Positions 55,105-63,750 of a DNA stretch of 64,000 nt are shown piece by piece. The notes under the pieces were generated by a model that was not told where the DNA came from, made no database searches, and saw only the letters and a list, made by a program, of their open reading frames with translations. The stretch lies in the NCBI RefSeq assembly GCF_016773205.1, contig NZ_JAETWB010000014.1, positions 1-64,000 of the forward strand, read 5' to 3'. Position 1 is the first letter of the stretch. Each line of letters begins with the position of its first letter. Origin of the DNA: Belnapia arida. GTDB lineage: Bacteria > Pseudomonadota > Alphaproteobacteria > Acetobacterales > Acetobacteraceae. The position numbers were made by a program, and so were the translations under genes.

Positions 55105-56265
55105 TTACGTCAGATGCGGCAAGGCCAGATAGTCCTGGCTTTGCATTTCCGTGAGCCGGCTCGCCGTCCGCTCGAACATGGCCGCGTTCTCGCCCTGTTC
55201 GTAAAGCGAATCGGGCGGCGCCTCGGCCGAGGCCACCAGCTTGCAGCGGTGCTCGTAAAGCGCGTCCACCAGGGTAATGAAGCGCCGCGCCCGGTCGAAA
55301 TTCTCCGGCCCCAGGCGCGGGATGCCATCCAGCACCAAGGTATGGAAATGGGTGGCAACGGCGAGGTAGTCGGCCGGCCCCAGCGGTTTGCCGCACAGCT
55401 CGTCGAACTCCGCCCGGGCCACGCCCCGCGCCGCCTCCGGCAGTTCCACCACCCGGCCGAGCACCGTCAGGCGGGCCGGCGCCCCCTGCGCCTCGCCGGT
55501 CAGCTCGAGGAAAGCGGCATCCAGCGCCCGCTCCGCCCGCCCATCGGCCGGGCTGTGCCAGCTCGGCAGGCCGCGGATGCGCTCCCGCCGGTAATCCTGC
55601 TGCGCCTCCAGATGCAGCACGTTCAGCCGCTTCTTGATGAGCGCGATGAAGGGCAAGAAGGCGTCGCGGCCGGGCCGGCCCTTGAACAGGTCGTCGGGCG
55701 CCGTGTTGCTGGTCGCCACCACCACCACGCCGCGGGCGAAGAGCGCCTCGAACAGCCGGCCGAGGATCATGGCATCAGCGATGTCATGCACCTGGAACTC
55801 GTCGAAGCAGAGCAGGGCCGCATCGACGCTGATGGAATTGGCCAGCGGCGGGATCGGGTCCGCCTCGCCCGGGTTGCGCCGCTTCCAGGCGTGGATCGTC
55901 TGGTGGCAGTCCTGCATGAACTGGTGGAAGTGGATGCGCCGCTTGCGGATGACATCGGCGCACTCGAAGAACAGGTCCATCAGCATGGACTTGCCCCGCC
56001 CCACCTCGCCGACGAGGTAGAGGCCCTGCGGCGTCCCTTCCGGCGCTTCGGGCACGGGCTTGCGGCGCATGAAGCGGGCAAGGAAGCCGGCCTCGGGCGG
56101 CGCCTCCGGGTGCGGGTCATAGCCGCGGAGACGGTGCCATAGCTCCTGTAGGGTCTCGGCGGCGAGGGCCTGGGCGGTATCCGGCTTCAGCAGCCCCGCC
56201 GCGACGCGGGCGCGGTAGGCCGGCAGCGGGCCTTCATCGGTGCGGGGGGTGACGGGCGCATGCAT
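55105..56265 (-). CDS. zapE: AFG1/ZapE-family ATPase
   Basis: 386 residues. The P-loop is GLYLVGEVGRGKSMLMDLFF and the Walker B ALLCFDEFQVHDIADAMI; sensor-type ILGRLFEALFARGVVVVATS follows. ZapE modulates FtsZ ring stability in late division, and its eukaryotic relative AFG1 acts in mitochondrial protein quality control. Association with mdh-sucCD is conserved in alphaproteobacteria and supports the call. An internal segment RFMRRKPVPEAP gives the loop of this family. The longest start (56265) fits homologue length. Confidence 0.92.
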   Translation of the reverse strand: MHAPVTPRTDEGPLPAYRARVAAGLLKPDTAQALAAETLQELWHRLRGYDPHPEAPPEAGFLARFMRRKPVPEAPEGTPQGLYLVGEVGRGKSMLMDLFFECADVIRKRRIHFHQFMQDCHQTIHAWKRRNPGEADPIPPLANSISVDAALLCFDEFQVHDIADAMILGRLFEALFARGVVVVATSNTAPDDLFKGRPGRDAFLPFIALIKKRLNVLHLEAQQDYRRERIRGLPSWHSPADGRAERALDAAFLELTGEAQGAPARLTVLGRVVELPEAARGVARAEFDELCGKPLGPADYLAVATHFHTLVLDGIPRLGPENFDRARRFITLVDALYEHRCKLVASAEAPPDSLYEQGENAAMFERTASRLTEMQSQDYLALPHLT

Positions 56266-56633
56266 CGCGCTCGGCGGATAGCCTGGACTTGGGCCTGGGG
56301 CAACTGGCCGAAGCCTTAAGGTGCCTCATGGAACGCCGCGATCTGCGCTCGCCTTGCTTGTCGATAAGCTCATTGTGCTGGCGAGATCGGCGCCTGCAGT
56401 CGGTACGCTCGAAGCGGCCGAGGCGAGAGCGAGGCGGCTAGTGTCCTAATTTGAAAGAGAGTTCGAAAAGGGCGAGTAGGACCGTGTAGGGCGCAGCGGC
56501 GATGAGCGTCCCTGTGATGCTGGCCGTAGGGCGCCAGGCTGCTGCTTCCCGAATGGCCGCTTAAGCAACAGGTGGTGACGTGCTTGGACGGGGCGAAACT
56601 CTGGGGCGACAAAGTCCAGTTTGGTACTAATGA

Positions 56634-56924
56634 TTGCCACGTCACCCGCCCGGCCGGAAGGGCTTCGCAGTGCTGCCGCAGCATTGGATGGTGGAGCGCA
56701 GCTTCGGTTGGCTCACCTGTTGGGACGGCCTGATGCGCGACCGTGCCAGGCGCCTCGACGTGGCTGCCGTCATGATAGAATGCACGGCCGTCCTCGCCGC
56801 CACCGAAGCCATGATCAATCCATTCTGGCGCCGCTCAAACAGGCTCTCAGCACGCGTGGTGTTTCGCACAACGAGTACGGCTGCCGCTTCTTACGCTTTC
56901 ATCTCAATTATTACAGCTAGATAG
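56634..56924 (+). pseudogene. IS5-type transposase C-terminal scar
   Basis: The plus strand reads GFAVLPQHWMVERSFGWLTC with WDGLMRDRARRLDVAAVMIE and VLAATEAMINPF. This matches the terminal RGFVVLPxRWVVERSFGWL segment holding the catalytic Glu and the final helices of IS5-family transposases. The upstream two thirds of the gene are not visible; the remainder of the frame (RRSNRLSARVVFRTT onward) is unrelated run-on. It is a third, distinct IS5-type scar in the window. Confidence 0.6.
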
Positions 56925-57474
56925 CTTTGTTTCGTGAAGGAGACTGATTGGAGCCAAAGCCTATTCCACGCATCCCTCACTTGAATTTTCAAAAACGACA
57001 CGATTGGCCGGAGCAACCAAAGGCTGGGCTCACCAGCCAATGGACAACGTTGCCCTCGCCTCCGCAGCCAATGCGCCGCAGCCAACCGCCACTTCGTAGC
57101 AGATTGATCGTGCTGGGGTAGGCCGGCTGAGACTGCGGAGCGCCTGAGGTCCGCAGATGGTCTCGACAAGCTCAGACCCGGCATACGGCTCGCAACCAGG
57201 CGTTCCCAAAGCCATAGCGGATTCTCGTTGAATGCTTCGGGGTTTTCCGTGATGAAGGTGGACAGGACCACGGGGCAGCCAAGCTGCAGCGAAAAACCGG
57301 ACGAAGGGGCTCACGATCAGGGTCGTCGACATGGCCGGTGCCAGCCATGCGAGCTGCCAGAAATCATCATCAACCAAGCGCGCGACGATGCCGCGCAGCT
57401 GCAGCCGATAAGAATGAAGACCAAGCTGATGAGGGCAAACTCCACAACGCCCCAGACCTCTCCTCCGCGGTGAT
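56925..57474. other. 550 bases with no supported gene
   Basis: Between the IS scar and the end of the IclR gene. A minus-strand stretch near 57470-57300 reads hydrophobic text (FALISLVFILIGC, then FVRFFAAAWL in another frame), possibly the debris of a membrane protein, but it is broken and I cannot name it. Confidence 0.35.
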
Positions 57475-58266
57475 TCAAGCCCGCCTCAGCTTTGCCAGGG
57501 CGAAGCCTACTTCCACCGCCGCCTCCCGCAGCACCGGCAGAAGCCTGTCCACCACCGCACTGCGGTCAGTAACATCGCGCAAATACATCAGATTCAACGA
57601 GGCTACTGCGACCTCGCCCACCAGAACGGGCACGGCGACCGCGCTGGCGAGGCCGCTGTATTCTCGGGCGGCATAAGCGTCGTCCATCGCGGCGTAACCT
57701 GCCGCGCGGATGGCCGCGAAGGCGGCATCCGCCGCGTCCGGATCATGCGCCAGGACGTTCCATGGCTCAGGCGAACGCGCCGCTAGCGTAATGGCGTGAT
57801 TACGTTCGGGTGGCGCGCAGAAGGCGAGGAAGGCCCGGCCAAGGGAGGTGGCGAGCACCGGGGCACGGAAGCCGGTGCGGCGCTCAAACATGAAGCGCCC
57901 CTCGCCGCGGCTTGTATGTGCCACGACCATCGCATCGCCATCGAACACCGCGACGTCGGAGGGCCAGCCGATGCTGGCACGCAGCCGGGTCATCACCGGC
58001 GCCGCGGCGATGCCGACCTCCCGGTGCAGGGTGTAGCCCGCACAGAGTTCCAGGGTCCGTCCGGTTGGGAAATAAAGCGGCAGCTGGGGGTGGCGTATCA
58101 CATAACCGGCGTGGATCAGTGTTTCGAGCATGCGCACGATCGTTGGCGGGTTGAGTCCCGTGAGCCGATGGATCTCGGAGACGCCGGCCTCCGACAGGCG
58201 GTTCACAATCCGCAGCACTTCCAAGCCCCGCAGGAGGGCAGCTACGGGTTCATAGGATGGCATCAT
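57475..58266 (-). CDS. IclR-family transcriptional regulator
   Basis: 263 residues. The N-terminal winged helix is ALLRGLEVLRIVNRLSEAGV with EIHRLTGLNPPTIVRMLETL. The C-terminal effector domain (from about 90) has APVMTRLRASIGWPSDVAVF, FRAPVLATSLGRAFLAFCAP and LASAVAVPVLVGEVAVASLN. IclR regulators respond to small organic acids and control catabolic genes; a 15-bp palindrome of IclR-operator type lies 68 bases upstream. The transport and catabolic cluster starting at 58887 on the opposite strand is the natural target. ATG 58263 is an equal alternative start. Confidence 0.9.
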   Translation of the reverse strand: MMPSYEPVAALLRGLEVLRIVNRLSEAGVSEIHRLTGLNPPTIVRMLETLIHAGYVIRHPQLPLYFPTGRTLELCAGYTLHREVGIAAAPVMTRLRASIGWPSDVAVFDGDAMVVAHTSRGEGRFMFERRTGFRAPVLATSLGRAFLAFCAPPERNHAITLAARSPEPWNVLAHDPDAADAAFAAIRAAGYAAMDDAYAAREYSGLASAVAVPVLVGEVAVASLNLMYLRDVTDRSAVVDRLLPVLREAAVEVGFALAKLRRA

Positions 58267-58333
58267 GACGCCTCATTGCCTGAGACTGCGCTTTCCAGGT
58301 TTGCATCGCTGCAACCCCATGCCATAGTTCGTC

Positions 58334-58348
58334 TGAAATTAAATTTCA
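58334..58348. promoter_or_regulatory. Candidate IclR operator
   Basis: TGAAATTAAATTTCA is a perfect 7-bp inverted repeat with a single central base. It is very close to the classical IclR-type operator TGGAAATNATTTCCA. It lies 68 bases upstream of the regulator start; a further half-site (TTGAAATT) follows at 58353-58360. Confidence 0.6.
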
Positions 58349-58886
58349 CCTGTTGAAATTGGCCTCGAAAGTAGGAGCCGACAGGGCGGAAGTCCAGCTT
58401 GAAACGGCCGGCCGGCCGGCATCGGATCGGTGAGTTTGAGGTCAGAGTACGGGAGGAAACGCCGAATGGCTGCTGGGAAGCGGCGCCTGCCGACAGGCGG
58501 CGCCAGCGTGAGCGGGGCGGCAATCAGCGTCAACCAAGGCGCCTACGCCGTACCCAACGTCGTCGGCCGTGAAGTCGTTGCAGACCTGCCGGCCGGAGAC
58601 CTCCGCATCAGCCGGCTGCGCTTCGACGCCGCCCTGCGCCAAGCCGATCTCCACGACCACGCCTTTCCAGTGCAAGGTGCCTCCGGCAGCTTGCTGTTCG
58701 TACGAGGCACCGTCCTCCCCAGTGATCTGGATTGAGCTGCATGAGTAGCTTCTTGCTTTCATGGCATCACAAGCAGCTGGCCGCGCCGGCTGGGAGCGTC
58801 CCGGCGCGACGCAGCGCCTGCGCCGCACGGAGAAGTGGGGGGCAGTTCGATCAGGACGCGTCGCCTGAAGTTCAGGAACCACTGCG
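58349..58886. other. Divergent intergenic region of the IclR-controlled cluster
   Basis: Together with the operator, about 620 bases separate the IclR gene and the phosphatase gene. Open stretches on both strands (58430-58735 plus, 58442-58954 minus) have no recognisable pattern. Direct alternations of GGCC at 58402-58418 make local hairpins. Promoters for the plus-strand cluster should lie here. Confidence 0.4.
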
Positions 58887-59642
58887 GTGACGGGCAGCGC
58901 CGAGGTCCTGCCCCGGCGAGTGCAGCTCCAGGGTTGCACCAACATGCGCGACATCGGTGGCTATGCCGCGCATGGCGGGCGGCGGGTGCGCTTCGGCCAG
59001 GTGTACCGCGCCCCTTCGCTGAGCGGCCTCACCGACGAGGACCTGCCCCGCTTCGTGACGCTCGGCCTCCGCACCATCGTCGACCTACGCGGCGTGCACG
59101 AGAGCGCCAAGGCGCCCTCCCGCCTGCCCTCTCCCGGGCCGGAAGTGGTGGCGCTGCCGATCGAGCCCACGGTCGGCGCCTCCCTGCGCGACATCCTGGC
59201 CACCGGCCGCGCCACGGGCGAGGACGTGCTGACGCTGCTCGGCCGCGCCTATGCGGCCTATGCATCGGAGAAGCTGCCGATCTATCGCCGGCTGCTGGCG
59301 CTCGTCGCCGATCCGGCGCGGCGGCCGCTCGCCTTCCACTGCTCGGCCGGCAAGGACCGCACCGGCTTCGGCACGGCGCTGCTGCTGATGGCCCTCGGCG
59401 TCGCCCGCGACGACATCGTCGAGGACTACCTCGCCACCAACCGCTTCTGGCGCCGCGAGCACGCGCTGCCCGAGGGCACGCCGCCGGAGGTCGCCGAGGC
59501 GCTGACCCGCGCGCACCGGCCGCTGCTGGAGGGCGCGATCGAGATCGCCCTCACCGGGCACGACAGCGAGGAGGCCTTCCTCGCCTCGCTCGGCCTGGAT
59601 GCGGCGCGGCTCGCCGCGCTCCGCGACCAAATGCTGGAATAA
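58887..59642 (+). CDS. Tyrosine-protein phosphatase-like protein
   Basis: 251 residues from GTG 58887. The fold is that of bacterial dual-specificity-type phosphatases: LQGCTNMRDIGGYAAHGG at the N-terminus, general acid region TIVDLRGVHESAK, P-loop HCSAGKDRTGFGTALLLMAL with catalytic Cys and Arg, and ERALAHR-like C-terminal helices. All catalytic residues are present. Such enzymes dephosphorylate proteins or phosphoinositide-like or sugar phosphates; in catabolic clusters they may act on small molecules. The start has no strong binding site. It is the first gene of the downstream same-strand cluster. Confidence 0.85.
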   Translation: MTGSAEVLPRRVQLQGCTNMRDIGGYAAHGGRRVRFGQVYRAPSLSGLTDEDLPRFVTLGLRTIVDLRGVHESAKAPSRLPSPGPEVVALPIEPTVGASLRDILATGRATGEDVLTLLGRAYAAYASEKLPIYRRLLALVADPARRPLAFHCSAGKDRTGFGTALLLMALGVARDDIVEDYLATNRFWRREHALPEGTPPEVAEALTRAHRPLLEGAIEIALTGHDSEEAFLASLGLDAARLAALRDQMLE

Positions 59643-59649
59643 GGCCAAG

Positions 59650-59672
59650 GCGGGCCGCACCAAGCGGCCCGC
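59650..59672. terminator. Hairpin between the phosphatase and Bug genes
   Basis: A perfect 9-bp stem GCGGGCCGC / GCGGCCCGC with loop ACCAA, starting 8 bases after the phosphatase stop and ending 16 bases before the next ATG. No U-tract; it may attenuate or stabilise. Confidence 0.45.
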
Positions 59673-59688
59673 AACGAAGGGACGAAGG

Positions 59689-60672
59689 ATGGACAGAAGG
59701 AATTTCCTGCGCGGGACGACCGGGCTGGCCATCGCCGGACCCCTCGCCATGCCCGCGGTCGCGGCGAGCGGCGGCTTCCCGTCGCGTCCCGTGACCATGA
59801 TCGTCCCCTTCCCGCCGGGCGGCGCGACGGATGTCGCCGCCCGCACCATGGCGGAGAAGATGGCGCCCCTGCTCGGCCAGCCGGTGATCGTCGACAACAA
59901 GCCCGGCGCGCAGACCGCCATCGGCGCCGATGCCGCCGCGCGCGCCGAGCCGGACGGCCACACGATGCTGATGGCCTCCGGCACCACCATGACGCTGAAC
60001 CCGCTGCTGCCGGACAAGCTTCCCTACAAGGCGGAGGATTTCGCCCCGGTGGCGCTCGTCACGACGCTGCCCTTCGGCATCGTGGTGCGGAAGGGGTTGG
60101 CGCATGACATCGAGAGCTTCATCGCGCTGGCGAAGGCGCGCGGCGGCCAGCTGAACTACGGCTCCAACGGCCCGACCAGCTTCAACAACCTCGCCGCCGT
60201 CGTCGTGATGGAGGGTCTCGGCATCAAGATGCAGGAGATCACCTACCGCGGCGATGCCCAGCAGCTCACCGACCTGATGAGCGGGACGCTGGACGTGATC
60301 TCGGTCGGCGGCTCCTCCTCGCTGGCGGCGCTGCGCGCCGGGCGCGGCACCATCATCGGCTGGACCGGCGAGAAGGGCGAGCGGCTGGCGGTCACGCCCG
60401 ACATCCCGAACTTTGCCGAGCGCGGGCCGGACATGGTCTGCCAGACGCATTTCGGCCTGCTCGTCCCCGCCCGCACGCCGCCCGCCGCCATCGCCCGGCT
60501 GAATGCCGCGGCGCAGCAGGCGATGCAGGCGCCGGACCTGCGCAAGCGCCTGCTGGACGAGGGCCAGTACGTAATGGGCGGCACGGCGGAGGACTATGCC
60601 GGCTACCTGCAGCGCGACCGCGACCGCTGGCGCGACCTCGTCACGCGCCTCGCCAAGAGCAATCCGGCCTGA
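59689..60672 (+). CDS. Bug-family (tripartite tricarboxylate transporter) solute-binding protein
   Basis: 327 residues. A twin-arginine leader (MDRRNFLRGTTGLAIAGPLA) is cleaved near VAA-SG. The mature start FPSRPVTMIVPFPPGGATDV is the Bug signature, followed by VDNKPGAQTAIGADAAARAE and LNYGSNGPTSFNNLAAVVV. Bug proteins bind carboxylates in the periplasm for TctAB permeases, but no TctA/TctB gene lies in the window; orphan Bug proteins are common in Acetobacteraceae and Burkholderiales. The ATG follows GGGACGAAGG. It is immediately followed (1-base gap) by the reductase gene, so the two are co-transcribed. Confidence 0.92.
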   Translation: MDRRNFLRGTTGLAIAGPLAMPAVAASGGFPSRPVTMIVPFPPGGATDVAARTMAEKMAPLLGQPVIVDNKPGAQTAIGADAAARAEPDGHTMLMASGTTMTLNPLLPDKLPYKAEDFAPVALVTTLPFGIVVRKGLAHDIESFIALAKARGGQLNYGSNGPTSFNNLAAVVVMEGLGIKMQEITYRGDAQQLTDLMSGTLDVISVGGSSSLAALRAGRGTIIGWTGEKGERLAVTPDIPNFAERGPDMVCQTHFGLLVPARTPPAAIARLNAAAQQAMQAPDLRKRLLDEGQYVMGGTAEDYAGYLQRDRDRWRDLVTRLAKSNPA

Positions 60673-60673
60673 C

Positions 60674-61744
60674 ATGCGCAACACGGTCATCATCGCCGGC
60701 GCGCTGGGGCTGGTCGGGCGCGCGGCGCTCGACCGCTACGTTGCCGATGGCTGGGACGTCATCGGCCTCTCGCGCCGCGCCCCGCCGGAGGGCACCGGCG
60801 CGCGCTTCCTCTCCGTCGACCTCACCGATGCCGCCGCCTGCCGGCAGGCCCTGTCGGGCCTCGGCGCGACGCACCTCGTCTACAGCGCGCTCTACGAGAA
60901 GCCCGAGCTCCGCGCCGGCTGGCTCGACACCGAGCAGATGGAGACCAACCGCCGCATGCTCGCCAACTGCGTCGAGGCGCTGGAGGGCGACGGCGACAGC
61001 GGCCTGCGCCACATCTCCGTGCTGCAGGGCACCAAGGCCTATGGCGTGCATCTCGGGCAGATGCCCATCCCCGGCAAGGAGGATGCGCCGCGCCACATCC
61101 ACCCCAATTTCTACTGGCTGCAGGAGGACTACCTCCGCGAGCGCCAGCGCGGGCGCGGCTGGCACTGGACGGTGTTCCGCCCGCAGGCGGTGATCGGCTT
61201 CGCCCTCGGCAGCGCCATGAACATGCTGACGGCAACCGGCGCCTATGCCGCGATCAGCCGCGCCATGGGCCTGCCGCTGGTCTTCCCCGGCAAGGGCGAC
61301 CGCGTCACCGAGATCACCGATGCGCGGCTCCTTGCCTCGGCCATCGCCTGGGCCGGCCGCAGCGAGGCGGCGCGGGACCAGATCTTCAACGTGACCAACG
61401 GCGACACGCTGACCTGGCGCGGGCTGTTCCCGGTCGTCGCCCGCGTCTTCGGCATGGAGCAGGGCGCGCCGCACCCGATGTCGCTGCCGGTCATCATGTC
61501 GGACAAGGAGGCCGTGTGGCAGCGGATCGTGCGCGACCACCAGCTGCAGCCCCATACGCTCCGCGAGCTGGTCGGCGCGTCCTGGCAATTCGCCGACTTC
61601 GCCTGGAGCCGCGACGACCAGGCAGCCTCGCTGGTGAGCACCATCAAGATCCGACAGGCCGGATTCCACGACTGCATCGACAGCGCCGCCATGCTGGAAT
61701 GGTGGCTGCGCGACCTGCAGCGCCAGCGCATCCTGCCGCCATGA
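60674..61744 (+). CDS. PRISE-like NAD(P)-dependent reductase (extended SDR)
   Basis: 356 residues. The N-terminal NADP loop is IIAGALGLVGRAALDRYVAD. The body contains THLVYSALYEKPE, ISVLQGTKAYGVHLG and the diagnostic NFYWLQEDYL, which corresponds to the NFYYxxED motif of progesterone 5-beta-reductase/iridoid synthase-like (PRISE) enzymes, where Tyr and the upstream Lys are catalytic. These enzymes reduce activated C=C bonds of enones. The C-terminal part, from VTNGDTLTWRGLFPVVARVF to DAAMLEWW, is conserved. Its place between two transport genes suggests it acts on an imported substrate. Confidence 0.88.
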   Translation: MRNTVIIAGALGLVGRAALDRYVADGWDVIGLSRRAPPEGTGARFLSVDLTDAAACRQALSGLGATHLVYSALYEKPELRAGWLDTEQMETNRRMLANCVEALEGDGDSGLRHISVLQGTKAYGVHLGQMPIPGKEDAPRHIHPNFYWLQEDYLRERQRGRGWHWTVFRPQAVIGFALGSAMNMLTATGAYAAISRAMGLPLVFPGKGDRVTEITDARLLASAIAWAGRSEAARDQIFNVTNGDTLTWRGLFPVVARVFGMEQGAPHPMSLPVIMSDKEAVWQRIVRDHQLQPHTLRELVGASWQFADFAWSRDDQAASLVSTIKIRQAGFHDCIDSAAMLEWWLRDLQRQRILPP

Positions 61745-61834
61745 CCTGAAGCGCCTTCCCGCGTGCCCGGGGCGGCTTCTCCCGGGCAAGGACCCCGACC
61801 ATGGAAAACCATGGCGGCCATGGAGGACGTTCCG

Positions 61835-62980
61835 ATGTTGATATCCCGCAAGGGCTTCCTGCAGCTGGGCGCCATCGGCGCCGCATCCCTCGCCGCGCCG
61901 CGCCTCGCCCGCGCCGCCGATCCCATCAAGGTCGGCGCGCTGTTTCCGCTCAGCGGCGGCACCGCCGTGCAGGGCCAGCATGTCTGCGAGGCGATCGGCA
62001 TCGCCGCCAGCATGGTGAACGACACCGGCGGCGTCATGGGCCGCAAGGTCGAGGTCATCCGGCGGGACGACGAATCGACGCCCGCGGTCGGCGTCAGCCG
62101 CGCCAACGAGCTGATCGGCGAGGGCGTCTCGGTCATCATCGAGGGCTGGAACAGCCCCGTGACCCTGGCGATCCAGACCGTCATCGCCCGGGCCGGCGTG
62201 CTCGACATCACCGCCATCTCCAAGGCGGACCAGATCCTGACGGGCGGCGGCAACCCGCTGGCGATCCGGCTCAACTCCTCCAACGCCCAGGACGGGCAGG
62301 TCATCGCCGACCACCTGAAGGCGACCGGCGCCAAGCGCATCGCCTTCCTCACCCAGAACGATGCCTATGGCAACGGCGCCCAGGCCGCGATCGAAGGCAT
62401 GCTGAAGGCCAATGGCCATACCTATGAGAAGGTGGCTGAGGAGCGCTTCCCCTTCACCCAGGTGGATTTCCGCGTGGCGCTCACCAGTATCCGCGGCAGC
62501 AATGCCGACGCGGTCGTCGCCATCAACGCGAATGAGGGCTCCGGCCTGCCCGCCCTGCTCCGCCAGGCACGGCAGATGCGCCTCAAGGGCGAGCTGGTGA
62601 CCGCCGTCGGCACCGTCGCCCCGAGCGTCATCTCCGTCGCGGGCGATGCGGCCAACGGCATCGTCGGCGCCGACATCTACTTCCCGAAGGTCGAGCCCTT
62701 CGCCTCCAACCCAGTGAACCAGGACTTCGTCCGCCGCGGTGAGGAGAAGATCAGCTACACGCCAGACAAGTTCATGGCGCTCGGCGCCGCCTCGCTGCAG
62801 GTCTGGGCCACGGCGGCGAACGAGCTCAAGACGCTCGACCGTGAGAAGCTCGGCGCCCATATCCGCAACGGCGCCTTCAAGGGCACGATCTTCGGCGACG
62901 TGGCCTTCAAGGACGGCCAGCTCGGCTCCTCCCACCACCTCTTCACGGTGAAGGACGGCAAGATCGAGGTCCGGGCGTGA
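61835..62980 (+). CDS. ABC transporter substrate-binding protein, branched-chain amino acid type
   Basis: 381 residues. The leader MLISRKGFLQLGAIGAASLA ends at ARA-AD. The mature start is IKVGALFPLSGGTAVQGQHV, followed by VNDTGGVMGRKVEVIRRDDE, AISKADQILTGGG and TQNDAYGNGAQAAIEGMLKA, all typical of the LivJ/LivK-like periplasmic proteins that bind amino acids, amides or aromatic acids. The start at 61835 has GGAGG nine bases upstream; ATG 61811 or 61820 would extend it into non-leader sequence. A GC-rich hairpin lies in the 90-base gap before it. It overlaps the first ATPase gene by four bases. Confidence 0.9.
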   Translation: MLISRKGFLQLGAIGAASLAAPRLARAADPIKVGALFPLSGGTAVQGQHVCEAIGIAASMVNDTGGVMGRKVEVIRRDDESTPAVGVSRANELIGEGVSVIIEGWNSPVTLAIQTVIARAGVLDITAISKADQILTGGGNPLAIRLNSSNAQDGQVIADHLKATGAKRIAFLTQNDAYGNGAQAAIEGMLKANGHTYEKVAEERFPFTQVDFRVALTSIRGSNADAVVAINANEGSGLPALLRQARQMRLKGELVTAVGTVAPSVISVAGDAANGIVGADIYFPKVEPFASNPVNQDFVRRGEEKISYTPDKFMALGAASLQVWATAANELKTLDREKLGAHIRNGAFKGTIFGDVAFKDGQLGSSHHLFTVKDGKIEVRA

Positions 62981-63750
62981 GCGGGCCCGCGCCGGCGCTC
63001 CGCGTCGAGGGGCTCGGCGTGCGCTACGGCGCCCTGGTGGCGCTCGAGGGCGTCTCCTGGGAGGTCGCGCCCGGCGAGATCCTCGGCATCATCGGGCCGA
63101 ACGGCGCGGGCAAGAGCTCCTGCTACGACGCGACCACCAACATGGCGCCTCGCTCGGGGCGCGTCTGGATCAGCGGTGAGGAGGTGACGGCGGTGCCGCC
63201 GCATGGCCTCGCCGAACGCGGCCTCAAGCGCGCCTTCCAGCAGAACGCCTTCTTCGCCGCCCTCACCGTGCGGGACAACATGGTCGCCGTGCTGGCGCGG
63301 GAAGCGGGCACCGGCCTCCTGCAAAGCCTCGCCCTGCCCTGGCGCGAGGCCTCCCGCCGCCACGCGCTGGAGGCGGAGGCGGCGGCGATCCTCGAGCGCT
63401 TCGCCGTGCCGCGCGAGATGCACGGACTGCGCCCGGGCAACATCCCCTATGGCAGCCAGCGCATGCTCTCCATCGCCCTCGCCTTCGGCCGCGGCGCCCG
63501 TGTGCTGATGCTCGACGAGCCGGCGGCCGGCCTCGGCGGCGCCGACATGGCCCGGCTCATCGCGCTGCTGCGCTCGCTGCGGGGCGAGGGCATCGCCCTG
63601 GTGGTGATCGAGCACCACATGGACCTCATCATGTCGGTCGCCGACCGCATCGTGGTGCTGGAGCAGGGGCGGTGCATCGCCAACGGCACGCCGCAGCAGA
63701 TCCAGGCCGACCCGCGCGTGCTGGAAGCCTATCTGGGGCAGGCGGCATGA
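62977..63750 (+). CDS. ABC transporter ATPase, LivG-type
   Basis: 257 residues from GTG 62977, overlapping the previous TGA. Walker A is GIIGPNGAGKSSCYDATTNM, the Q-loop region LKRAFQQNAFFAALTVRDNM, the signature is reduced to IPYGSQRMLSIALAFGRGAR (YGSQR in place of LSGGQ), Walker B is VLMLDEPAAGLGG and the switch His is in VVIEHHMDLIMSVADRIVVL. It powers import by a Liv-type permease. The YG(S/E)QR signature is normal for LivG. The LivH and LivM permease genes are not between the binding protein and the ATPases; they should lie beyond the window if the system is complete. Confidence 0.92.
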   Translation: MSGPAPALRVEGLGVRYGALVALEGVSWEVAPGEILGIIGPNGAGKSSCYDATTNMAPRSGRVWISGEEVTAVPPHGLAERGLKRAFQQNAFFAALTVRDNMVAVLAREAGTGLLQSLALPWREASRRHALEAEAAAILERFAVPREMHGLRPGNIPYGSQRMLSIALAFGRGARVLMLDEPAAGLGGADMARLIALLRSLRGEGIALVVIEHHMDLIMSVADRIVVLEQGRCIANGTPQQIQADPRVLEAYLGQAA